A stretch of 9,665 bases of DNA from CAZJHD01 sp964545855 (GTDB taxonomy: Bacteria; Planctomycetota; UBA1135; JACQFD01): positions 1 to 9,665 of the forward strand of contig CAZJHD010000097.1 in assembly GCA_964545855.1 (NCBI GenBank), written 5' to 3'. This document shows, in pieces, positions 1 to 7,278 of this stretch. How positions within the stretch are numbered: the first letter of the stretch is position 1; every line of letters begins with the position of its first letter. Both the position numbers and the translations under genes were made by a program. The notes below the pieces were generated by a model. It was given only the letters and a program-made list of their open reading frames with translations. It searched no databases and was not told the DNA's origin.

Positions 1-2
1 CG

Positions 3-41
3 CGTTGGCCGCCTGATCGCGGCAACCTCTCCGAATCGTGA
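3..41 (+). CDS. Possible C-terminal end of an upstream gene (partial)
   Basis: An open frame enters from the left edge and ends at TGA 39-41. It encodes only twelve visible residues (RWPPDRGNLSES). The support is positional: the stop shares the four bases GTGA (38-41) with the GTG start of the next open frame. This is the usual arrangement of translationally coupled neighbours in bacterial operons. Twelve residues are too few to identify a family, and frame 1 is also open across this edge, so the call is tentative. Confidence 0.3.
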   Translation, partial: RWPPDRGNLSES

Positions 42-259
42 ACTCCTATTTAGGAGGCGGCGCGGCTCCGCTCGGCGCGCGGGAGGGGCGGCCAACGCTC
101 ACGGTGGCGGCCGCCGCGGTCCTGGCGCTCGAGAGCCTCGTGTTCGTCGGCGTGCACGTGAAGTACCGCGAGACCGCTCCTATCGTCCTGAGCGGCGTAC
201 TCGGTCTGCTCATGGCGTTCCTCGCCTACGGCCGGCTGGTGCTCAGGCCGATCTCCTGA
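38..259 (+). CDS. Small protein with two predicted membrane helices, unknown function
   Basis: This frame encodes 73 residues and I do not recognise the family. The first 20 residues are polar and glycine-rich. Two hydrophobic stretches follow, at about residues 22-40 (rich in A, V and L) and 46-65, separated by a short charged turn (KYRET). The predicted form is a helical hairpin in the inner membrane with a short C-terminal tail (RPIS). Nearly all third codon positions are G or C, as in the confident genes of this window, which supports real coding. The GTG at 38 is preferred because it overlaps a TGA of the preceding frame as GTGA. An in-frame GTG at 104 would remove the polar N-terminus and keep both helices; it has a GGAGGGG about 15 bases upstream, rather far. 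No promoter of its own is evident, so it is probably the last gene of an operon entering from the left. Confidence 0.55.
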   Translation: MNSYLGGGAAPLGAREGRPTLTVAAAAVLALESLVFVGVHVKYRETAPIVLSGVLGLLMAFLAYGRLVLRPIS

Positions 260-409
260 CGACGGCGCGGCGCGGGCCGTGCGGAAGCGTGACCGCGGTC
301 GAGAGGAGCACTCCATCTTCCCGAGGAACGCAAGCCGCGAAGCGTCCCGATCGGAGGGGTCGCAGGGTCGCTCGCCGCATCCTGGTCGCTCGAATCCGTC
401 TGAGCTCCC

Positions 410-439
410 TTTACAGACTCGACGGAGCGCGGTGATGAT
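410..439 (+). promoter_or_regulatory. Candidate sigma-70-type promoter for the giant surface protein
   Basis: TTTACA at 410-415 matches five of six bases of the TTGACA -35 consensus. It is followed after 18 bases by GATGAT at 434-439, which matches four of six bases of TATAAT. The pair lies about 108 bases upstream of the chosen ATG at 547, in the 287-base gap after the small membrane protein. This is the best-looking promoter I found in that gap. Chance matches are always possible, and the -10 preferences of the host are unknown. Confidence 0.35.
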
Positions 440-534
440 TCGCGACAGAAGATCCCTTCCGCAATCTTGGGGAATCTCGCGTGGCGACGAACAAATCCGC
501 TTCGCGCACGCCTTCCCGGGAGAACGGCAACCAC

Positions 535-540
535 GAGGAG
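535..540 (+). promoter_or_regulatory. Ribosome binding site deciding the start at 547
   Basis: GAGGAG lies six bases before ATG 547, a good Shine-Dalgarno distance. It supports this ATG over the in-frame GTG at 481. The GTG would add 22 polar residues in front of what is otherwise a canonical signal peptide. Confidence 0.55.
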
Positions 541-546
541 TCGGAG

Positions 547-3500
547 ATGAGAATCTGGATCGCGCTTGTGGTGGCAACGAGCATCCTCGCGTCGGCGGCA
601 TCCGCCCAGTTCACGCAGTCCTTCGCGCTGGGAGGAAAGCTCGAGGGCACGATCGACGAGCCTGGCGAGGTCGACACCTGGGCCTTCGTCGGCCTGGAGG
701 GAACGAGGATCTCGTTCACGGCAGCGGGAAAGAACGGCCTGATTCCCGCTCTGGAGATCCAGGACCTCACGACCGGCGTCCTCCTCGATCTTTCGGCGAG
801 CCTCAAGGGGCTTGGAAAGCCCACGACGCGGATCTCCAAGCTCGAGCTTCCAGGAGCGGGAAGCTACCTGCTGCGCGTCGGCGGTCTCGGGCTGACCTCC
901 GGGAGCTACCGAATCACCACGAAGGGCGACCTCGCGAAGAGCTCGAAATCGATCTCGTCGACGACCGACTCGGGGGCCGCGGCAACGGTGCCGGTCTTCC
1001 TCCAAGCTCTCGCCGGATCGACGTTCACGGCGAAGGTGCAGTCGGCGCCGAAGTCCCTCGCGCTCCCGGGGTCGCCGACGCTCGACGGTCCGAGCGGCCC
1101 CATCGACCTCGGGCCGTTTCGGAAGGTATCCAAGAACGGCAAGGTGCTGTCGCTGAAGAACGTCCCACTCGCCGGGTACGGCTCCTACGTGTTCCAGGTC
1201 TTGAACCTGGGGGCGGCGGGTGCGCTCAAGATCTCGATCAAGGTCAAGCCGCCGAAGATCTCCACCAAAGACCCCTTCCCGGTCGCATCCTCCGGCATTC
1301 CTTCGATCCTTCCGCTTCCGATCGCGACGGCCGCGCCGTCCGTGGACGTGCAAGGGACGGCCGTCGAGGCCGGAAGCACGATCCGAGTCGAGGGTGGTTT
1401 CGCGAGCGTCGAGGGCACGGCGGCGCCCGATCGATCCTTTGCGCTGAACGTCCCTCTCAAGCCGAACGCGCTCAACAAGCTGTTCGTCACGGAGACGCTC
1501 TCCGCGCTCGTTCCGCTGCCGGCCGTTGCCGTCGACGTGTTGCAGGACTCGCTGCCGCCGTCGTCCCTCTTCATCGACTTTCCGGCCGATGGCGCCGTCG
1601 TTTCGACCCCGACCATGCTCGTCGCAGGCCGCGTCGGCGACACGCTCTCGGGATTCCTCGGGCTGACGGTGACGGTGAACGGAATTCCCGCGACCGTGCA
1701 TCCCGGCATCGGGACGAACGGCTCGTTCGCCGCCCCCGACGTTTCCCTCGCCTCGGGCGCGCCGACCGTCGTGACCGTCTTGGCGTCCGACGCGCTCGGA
1801 AACACCATCGCGCGGCAGATCACGGTGACCTACGCGGTGCCGACCGGCCCCTATTTGACGGCGCTCGCCGGGAACGGACAGTCGGGCACGGTCGCGACCC
1901 AGCTCGCCGCACCCGTCGTGGTGCTTCTCTCCCACGCCGATGGGTCTCCGTTCGCGGGAAAGCTCGTCACTTTCTCGGTCACTCAGAGCGACGGAAGGCT
2001 GTCGCTCGACGGATCGCCCGGGGGGAGCCTTTCCGTCTCGACAACCACCGACGGCGCGGGAATCGCTGCCGTCTTCTGGACGCTTGGGAACGACGCGGGC
2101 AGCGCGAACAACCGAGTCGAGGTCACGAGCAACGACATCGAGAACGTGGCTCACTTCTGCGCTTCGGGGCTGCCCGCGCCGGCGGCCCAGATCAACGTCG
2201 CGTCGGGGAACGACCAGCAAGCGCAGACCGGCGGTCCACTCGCCGCGCCGCTCGTCGCTTGGGTCAGCGATGGGTGCAACGGCGTGGCAGGAGTCGACGT
2301 GGCGTTCACCCTGACGCAGGGAGAAGGGACTCTCTCCGGTGGCGGAAATTCGAGCCCGCAGGCCGTCACGGTGCGAACGGGTCCCACGGGACACGCCTCG
2401 ACGTCGTTGACGCTCGGAGCCGAGCCCGGGAAGCGGTCCGTTTCGGCGACGTTCACCGGCTACGCCGGGAGCCCTGCGGTCTTCGTCGCGAAGGGTCTCC
2501 TTCCCGATCCGGCGACCCCCACGTCGTACGCCGGCCTCGTCTTGAACAACGCCTGTGAGCCCATTCAAGGCGCCGAGTGCACCCTTCTCGTCGGCGGCAC
2601 GAGCGTCTCGACGAGCTCCGACGTCCACGGGCAGTTCTTGATCGGCCCTCTCGTCGCGGCAGGCCCGGCGGTCCTTCGCGTGGAGGGCCAGCATGCGACG
2701 CACGTCGGTGGTCCCGGGGGTCGCGACGTCCCCGTGGGGAGCTTCCCCGCCCTCGCCTACGACGTCGTGGTCGTCCCCAACGCCGAAAACTCGCTCGGGA
2801 AGCCGATCCTCCTGCCGCACCTCGACCCGAGGAACGCACAGCGCTACGACGGCACGGCCGACGTCACGCTCTCGGTCGCGGGAGTCGAAGGCCTCAGCAT
2901 GCTGGTCAAGGCGGGCTCGATGACCCGCGCCGACGGCTCGATGCCATCGGAGGGAGATCCGGAGATCCTCTCCCTCAATCCCGTCCACCACGACGACGTG
3001 CCGATGCCGATGCCCGACGGCGCGGCCCCTCCCTTCGCCTGGACGCTACAGCCCGCCGGCGCGCACTTCGATCCGCCCATCGAGATCACCTACCCGAACA
3101 TGTCGGGGCTTCCGGCGGGAGCGGTCACCTACTTCCTGAGCTTCGACCACGAGACCGGTGAGTTCGAGATCGTGGCGCGGGGGCGCGTGCTGCCCGATGG
3201 GTCGGCGTCGGTCACGGAGGAAGGGGAGGGGATCTCGGTCGCGGGCTGGGGGTGCAACTGCCCGCCGTATTCGGTGACGAGCGAAGTTGCGAATACTTGC
3301 AAGGTTGCGGTCGCGCTCGTTCGTGGAGGAATCGGCCAACCTGGCGCAAGTAACAAGCTGATCGCGTATGGCCCGAAGCTCAAGACTGCCGCCCCTCCGG
3401 GACAGCTCTTCGTCAAGGACATTGGCTCCACAACTTCAGCCGCCGCCCAGATCGGGCAGATCAAGTCTTGGTATCAGGGGCTCCACGTCGACGGTCAGCC

Positions 3501-5667
3501 CGACCCGAAGCTCGCTCTGGTCGGTCACAGCCTGGGCGGCGACACGACCGCCATCTTCTCGGGACTCACGACGGCACTGCGCGTCACCATCGATCCCATC
3601 CGGCACGAAGTCGTGCTCCCGCCGAAGGACGACCCCAACTCCTGCTGGCAGAACTGCCCTTACAACCAGCGAGACTGTTTCTACCCGGGACCGAGTGTCA
3701 CGTTGAATCGCCTCGCCGCTCCCGTCTCGGACAAGGATTGCGGCATCCTCGAGTTCTCGAAGCTCCGCGGCTACCAGATCGAAGGTGCCGCGCAGAAGGT
3801 CTACCCCGGCTCGGATCATTCGACCGTCGTCGACGATGCCTACGGCGACATCGCTCCAAAGGTGATGGAGTTGATTCCTACGCCCGCGTTCACTGCCGAC
3901 GGCTCCCCTTCCGAAATCCTCGACGAATCATGGGCCTTCTCCGTGAACGGGCAGACCACGACCGTCAACGACGATGGCAGCATCCGCATCTCGAACGTTG
4001 CCGCGGAGGACGTCTACGGCCTCGGCGGTCCCGGCTCGCCGCCCGACTTCCTGAGTGACGGGTACCTCCGCGTCGTCGGGACGAAGACCAAGGACGGCGC
4101 GACGCGCTACGTCTTCAGCGAGCCCTTCCGCATCGCGGAAGGGGAGACCTTCGTCCTCGACTACGACTCGCTGACGTTCACCGACACGCCCCCGCCGCTT
4201 CCCGAGTCGATCGAGGCGGCGCCGGACGCGCCCGTGATCGACGTGGGCCAGCAGACTCAGGTCCGGGTCCTCGCCCACCTGCCCGGAGGCGCGACGCAGG
4301 ACGTCACGCCCCAAACAGCCTGGACCGACTATCAGTCGAGCAACCTCGGGATCGCCGCAGTGGACGCCGACGGAGTCGTGACCGGCGCAGGATCCGGCAT
4401 GGCCTTCATCACGGCTCGCAACGGCGGGGCCACGGCCGTCACGAAGGTGACCGTGACCCAGGGAGATCCGCTCACCCAGGTCGTCGGCATCGCTCAGCTC
4501 GCCGGTGGCGCTCCCGCCGCAGGAGCGACCATCACCGTCGTCGGCTTCGGCCTCTCCGCGACGGCGAACGCGTTCGGAGCCTTCTCGCTCGCCGGCGTGC
4601 CGACGACGTTCGGCCCGCTGACCGTCTCGGCGAGCCTCACGATCGGGAGCGACCTCTTCTACGGCGCGGTGATGGACATCGTGCCGGTCGTCGGAGGTCC
4701 GACGGACGTGGGGATCCTCACGCTCGCCAAGGTCGAGTGCGGATTCGACCCGGAGCTGGGCTCAGCGGTGTCCCTGAGCGACGACAGCTCCGTCAACGTT
4801 GCGTTCACGGGTGGCTTCACGTTTCCTTTCCTCGGAAACGTCCATTCGAACGTTTGGGTCAACTCGAACGGGAATCTGACCTTCGGCGCGGGGAGCGGAA
4901 CGTTCAACCCCGCCATTCCGACCGGGGTCGTCAACGGCCTCGCGCGGATCTCCCCTGCATTCGTCGATCTCGACCCGAGCGACGGAGGGCAGGTGTACGT
5001 GAAGCAGCTCTCTGATCGGCTCGTCGTCACGTGGTTCCACGTCCCCCTCTTCAACGCCGGCGGCGACAACACGATCCAACTCGTCCTCTTCTCGAACGGA
5101 CGGATCCACTTCGTCTACAACGGTCTCACCGCGAACGGAAGCAGCTCCGGACACCTCGGCGAGCAGCAGGACATCTCCGTCGCGATCTCCGGTGGCGGCT
5201 CGCCGACGCTGCAGACCGTCGACTACTCCGCGCTGGCGCCCTTCTCGACGGAAGGCGCGAGCGCGGCGGCGCTCGAGAACTTCCACGGCGGAAACCTCTT
5301 CGACCTCGACTTCCGATGTGTCGTCTGGACCCCGAACGCCGCGGGCGGCTTCGATGTCCAGGTGACTCCGATCCCGGCGAGCCTCGCGTCCTCCGTCATC
5401 TGGGGCCAGGTGGAGCGCCCGCGGAAGGGAGCCTCGCCCGATGTTCTCGTCGAGATCACGAGCCTCCGCGATCCTTCGTTCTCGGTCGTCACCGGAACTC
5501 GGACCGACGGCTCCTTCGAGGTCCAGGGTCTACCCGCTCCGGGCGGAGTCCGAGTCGTCGCCTACCAGGGTGGCGTTCCGTTGGGCGAGCGGAGCGTCGT
5601 GACTTGGGGAGGTCGCAAGCGCGTCGTCGTGCCGCTCGACGGCGGAGCTCCTCCCAAGCACAAATAG
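547..5667 (+). CDS. Giant secreted multi-domain surface protein with embedded alpha/beta-hydrolase domain
   Basis: This gene encodes 1706 residues. Residues 1-20 form a signal peptide (MR, a hydrophobic core, then ASA before Q21); there is no lipobox cysteine. Domains in order, by eye: two pre-peptidase-C-like beta domains (about 21-127 and 135-237); two Ig-like domains of glucodextranase-B type (239-333 and 335-432); two Big_1/invasin-type Ig domains (433-543 and 544-655); a carboxypeptidase-regulatory-like module (656-722); a domain ending near GWGCNCP (about 765-905) resembling the one that precedes RHS repeats in many bacterial proteins; an alpha/beta-hydrolase (about 915-1120); a Big_2 Ig domain (1217-1307); a second regulatory-like module (1309-1393); a NIDO-like domain (1396-1595, with WVNSNGNLTFG and DLDPSDGG); and a last regulatory-like module (1617-1706). 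The hydrolase has nucleophile Ser995 in GHSLGG, probable acid Asp1016 (TIDP) and His1091 (SDHST). Seven cysteines (903, 905, 918, 1033, 1037, 1044, 1065) around the hydrolase suggest disulfides and export. There is no LPXTG or PEP-CTERM tail; the chain ends KHK. The likely role is a surface adhesin or binder with esterase, lipase or thioesterase activity. Substrate is unknown. Export and the hydrolase fold are well supported; domain borders are approximate. Confidence 0.93.
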   Translation: MRIWIALVVATSILASAASAQFTQSFALGGKLEGTIDEPGEVDTWAFVGLEGTRISFTAAGKNGLIPALEIQDLTTGVLLDLSASLKGLGKPTTRISKLELPGAGSYLLRVGGLGLTSGSYRITTKGDLAKSSKSISSTTDSGAAATVPVFLQALAGSTFTAKVQSAPKSLALPGSPTLDGPSGPIDLGPFRKVSKNGKVLSLKNVPLAGYGSYVFQVLNLGAAGALKISIKVKPPKISTKDPFPVASSGIPSILPLPIATAAPSVDVQGTAVEAGSTIRVEGGFASVEGTAAPDRSFALNVPLKPNALNKLFVTETLSALVPLPAVAVDVLQDSLPPSSLFIDFPADGAVVSTPTMLVAGRVGDTLSGFLGLTVTVNGIPATVHPGIGTNGSFAAPDVSLASGAPTVVTVLASDALGNTIARQITVTYAVPTGPYLTALAGNGQSGTVATQLAAPVVVLLSHADGSPFAGKLVTFSVTQSDGRLSLDGSPGGSLSVSTTTDGAGIAAVFWTLGNDAGSANNRVEVTSNDIENVAHFCASGLPAPAAQINVASGNDQQAQTGGPLAAPLVAWVSDGCNGVAGVDVAFTLTQGEGTLSGGGNSSPQAVTVRTGPTGHASTSLTLGAEPGKRSVSATFTGYAGSPAVFVAKGLLPDPATPTSYAGLVLNNACEPIQGAECTLLVGGTSVSTSSDVHGQFLIGPLVAAGPAVLRVEGQHATHVGGPGGRDVPVGSFPALAYDVVVVPNAENSLGKPILLPHLDPRNAQRYDGTADVTLSVAGVEGLSMLVKAGSMTRADGSMPSEGDPEILSLNPVHHDDVPMPMPDGAAPPFAWTLQPAGAHFDPPIEITYPNMSGLPAGAVTYFLSFDHETGEFEIVARGRVLPDGSASVTEEGEGISVAGWGCNCPPYSVTSEVANTCKVAVALVRGGIGQPGASNKLIAYGPKLKTAAPPGQLFVKDIGSTTSAAAQIGQIKSWYQGLHVDGQPDPKLALVGHSLGGDTTAIFSGLTTALRVTIDPIRHEVVLPPKDDPNSCWQNCPYNQRDCFYPGPSVTLNRLAAPVSDKDCGILEFSKLRGYQIEGAAQKVYPGSDHSTVVDDAYGDIAPKVMELIPTPAFTADGSPSEILDESWAFSVNGQTTTVNDDGSIRISNVAAEDVYGLGGPGSPPDFLSDGYLRVVGTKTKDGATRYVFSEPFRIAEGETFVLDYDSLTFTDTPPPLPESIEAAPDAPVIDVGQQTQVRVLAHLPGGATQDVTPQTAWTDYQSSNLGIAAVDADGVVTGAGSGMAFITARNGGATAVTKVTVTQGDPLTQVVGIAQLAGGAPAAGATITVVGFGLSATANAFGAFSLAGVPTTFGPLTVSASLTIGSDLFYGAVMDIVPVVGGPTDVGILTLAKVECGFDPELGSAVSLSDDSSVNVAFTGGFTFPFLGNVHSNVWVNSNGNLTFGAGSGTFNPAIPTGVVNGLARISPAFVDLDPSDGGQVYVKQLSDRLVVTWFHVPLFNAGGDNTIQLVLFSNGRIHFVYNGLTANGSSSGHLGEQQDISVAISGGGSPTLQTVDYSALAPFSTEGASAAALENFHGGNLFDLDFRCVVWTPNAAGGFDVQVTPIPASLASSVIWGQVERPRKGASPDVLVEITSLRDPSFSVVTGTRTDGSFEVQGLPAPGGVRVVAYQGGVPLGERSVVTWGGRKRVVVPLDGGAPPKHK

Positions 5668-5688
5668 AACGCGCAGAGATCCCCACCC

Positions 5689-6369
5689 TCACGGCAGCGG
5701 ATCGGCGGCGCCGATCGCCGCGGCCGGCACCGGGATCAGGTCCTTCAGGATCCGCTCCTCGATCACGCCGACGGTGCGAGGCTTCATCTCCGAGAGCCAG
5801 ATCGCGCTGCCGTAGATCGCGTAGGAGAGGCGCTCCTTCGCCTCGGCGCTCTCGAACTCGCGCAGCCAGAGGAAGCGGTCGGAGCCGTCGACGCGCGCGG
5901 TCCACCAGGCGAGCACGCGCACCTCGAAGGGCGCGAGGAATCGCCGCACGTCCTCGAAGAAGGCGAGCATCGCGGGAAGGGCTCCCGGCGCGAGCCGGTA
6001 GTGCCGCAGCTCGTGGTGGGCGCCGTCCGTCACGCCCGCCGCGAGCTCGCGCGCGTCCTGGACCTCCAGGTCGATCGTCTCCACCTCGCCGACGAGGCGC
6101 ACCGCGTGCTCCTTGAGGCCGCCGTTCCAGAGCCGGCCGCCATAGAGCCGCGCGCAGGCGGCCTCCTTCTCGGCGGCGCTCCGGAAGGCGCGGATCCAGA
6201 CGAGCTCGTCGGCGCGGCCCGCCGTGCGCCACGCTCCGGCGAAGGCGATCTCCGCCTCGCGCAACGCCACGCGGTAGTCGGTCTGGCCGTCGCGCCGGAA
6301 GAACTGGATCAGCTCGTCGACGCTCGCGCCCGGCGCGACGCGGTAGGTGCGCAGCTCGTGGAGGCCCAT
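5689..6369 (-). CDS. Tandem NIPSNAP-domain protein (two dimeric alpha/beta-barrel units)
   Basis: This gene encodes 226 residues with no signal peptide or membrane segment, so it is predicted cytoplasmic. It is an internal duplication. HELRTYRVAPGA (residues 4-15) recurs as HELRHYRLAPGA (119-130). The block at 55-86 (LVWIRAFRSAAEKEA then LYGGRLW) recurs at 165-196 (FLWLREFESAEAKER then IYGSAIW). Each half, about 3-107 and 118-215, has the pattern of a NIPSNAP/ferredoxin-like barrel domain: an opening ELR-Y strand, a central aromatic strand (AWWTARVDGSDRFLWLREF) and a final helix. Family members are mostly of unclear biochemical function; some bacterial relatives bind small ligands or form barrel dimers. 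The two copies here could form a barrel within one chain. The ATG at 6369 has no clear Shine-Dalgarno and lies 31 bases after the stop of the phosphatase-like gene, so co-transcription and perhaps coupling are likely. Its stop is 21 bases from the stop of the convergent giant gene. Confidence 0.88.
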   Translation of the reverse strand: MGLHELRTYRVAPGASVDELIQFFRRDGQTDYRVALREAEIAFAGAWRTAGRADELVWIRAFRSAAEKEAACARLYGGRLWNGGLKEHAVRLVGEVETIDLEVQDARELAAGVTDGAHHELRHYRLAPGALPAMLAFFEDVRRFLAPFEVRVLAWWTARVDGSDRFLWLREFESAEAKERLSYAIYGSAIWLSEMKPRTVGVIEERILKDLIPVPAAAIGAADPLP

Positions 6370-6400
6370 CGCCGCGATGCTACGCGACGGCGCGAGCGGC

Positions 6401-7213
6401 TCAGACGCGCTCCACCTGGAGGTAGAGGAGCCCGTGGTCCGAGTAGTCGCGGATCCACTGGTCCTGCTTGGCGACGGTCGTCTGCTTCGGCCAGCCCAGG
6501 ACCGTCACGTCCGCTCCGCCCTTCGGCTTGAAGGAGAGCGTGGTCGAGGCGACGACGTGGTCGAGGTTCGACGGAGGGATCGAGGAGCCGCTCCCGTTCG
6601 ACCAGGTCGCCGGAGCGTCCTTGGAGAGCGGCCGCATCTTCACGCGCTTCGCCTCCTTCGCGAGCTTCTGGATCTCGACGTCCGCCGCGATGCTCCGGTC
6701 GAACGGGTACTTCATCCCCATCGTGTTCAGGTCGCCGACGAAGAGGTAGTGCGCCTTCCCGGCGCCGCCGGCCGCCTTGTCGAGCACTCTGCGGAACTGG
6801 CACGCGCGCACGATCATGTCGTCGCGGAGACCCATCCCGCGCGGATCGGCGCCGCTCGCGGTGTGGAGGAAGAGGACCGTGTAGTTCTTCGAGGCGATCG
6901 TGAGCGTGAGCAGCGCGCCGGGCCGCATGTGCGTCGTGCCGCTGCGGAACTCGACCTTCTGCGTGAAGAACGCCGTGAACGTGCTCCGCACGCCGACGAG
7001 GATCTCCTGGGTCTGCGGGCCCTCGGTGATGTGGAACGAGTAGCCGGGCATCTGGGTCGTGAGCGCGGTGAAGACCTCCTTCCCCTCGACCTCGTAGAGG
7101 GCGAAGACGTCGGGCTTCCGCGCACGGAGGAAGCCGACGACTCGGGGAACGCGGACCGGATCGTTCTTGAAGTGCTCGACGTTCCAGGACGCGAGCGTGA
7201 AGGCCTTGGTCAT
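6401..7213 (-). CDS. Endonuclease/exonuclease/phosphatase (EEP) superfamily protein
   Basis: This gene encodes 270 residues spanning a complete EEP (DNase I-like) fold. The usual metal and catalytic motifs are all visible: WNV with Asn11, Glu41 in LYEVEG (the Mg2+ ligand position), His117 in FLHTAS, GDLN with Asp161 and Asn163, LDH at 217-219 and the C-terminal SDHG with Asp259 and His260. The protein should therefore be an active Mg2+-dependent phosphodiesterase or phosphatase. The superfamily covers DNases, nucleases, inositol-phosphate phosphatases and sphingomyelinases, and the sequence does not tell me which applies. There is no signal peptide, suggesting a cytoplasmic site. ATG 7213 is chosen because the fold begins at once (KAFTLASWNVEHF); an in-frame extension up to 7411 is arginine-rich and overlaps the 3' end of the upstream gene. 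The Shine-Dalgarno is weak (GAGAG about nine bases away). It follows the sigma-like gene by 65 bases and precedes the NIPSNAP gene by 31. Confidence 0.92.
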   Translation of the reverse strand: MTKAFTLASWNVEHFKNDPVRVPRVVGFLRARKPDVFALYEVEGKEVFTALTTQMPGYSFHITEGPQTQEILVGVRSTFTAFFTQKVEFRSGTTHMRPGALLTLTIASKNYTVLFLHTASGADPRGMGLRDDMIVRACQFRRVLDKAAGGAGKAHYLFVGDLNTMGMKYPFDRSIAADVEIQKLAKEAKRVKMRPLSKDAPATWSNGSGSSIPPSNLDHVVASTTLSFKPKGGADVTVLGWPKQTTVAKQDQWIRDYSDHGLLYLQVERV

Positions 7214-7278
7214 GGGAAGACTCTCGGGGATCGGAAGACGAAAGGAAGCGAAGTCGAGTCGTGAGAAGCCGCGAGATC

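Noticed and set aside
481..546. Upstream GTG start adding 22 residues to the giant protein
   Set aside because: The extension is polar and would precede a canonical signal peptide beginning at ATG 547, which has GAGGAG six bases before it.
279..2558. Open frame of 759 codons on the plus strand overlapping the start of the giant gene in another frame
   Set aside because: The product is dominated by R, G and A with no signal peptide or domain pattern; it is a shadow of the correct frame.
226..2991. Long open frame of 921 codons on the minus strand, antisense to the giant surface protein
   Set aside because: The product is extremely rich in R, G, D and E with no recognisable domain. It mirrors the high GC and codon bias of the plus-strand gene, whose signal peptide and domains are clear.
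5700..5716. GATCGGC-GGC-GCCGATC hairpin as an intrinsic terminator
   Set aside because: There is no T run on either side, and it lies inside the coding end of the NIPSNAP gene, so I do not annotate it as a terminator.
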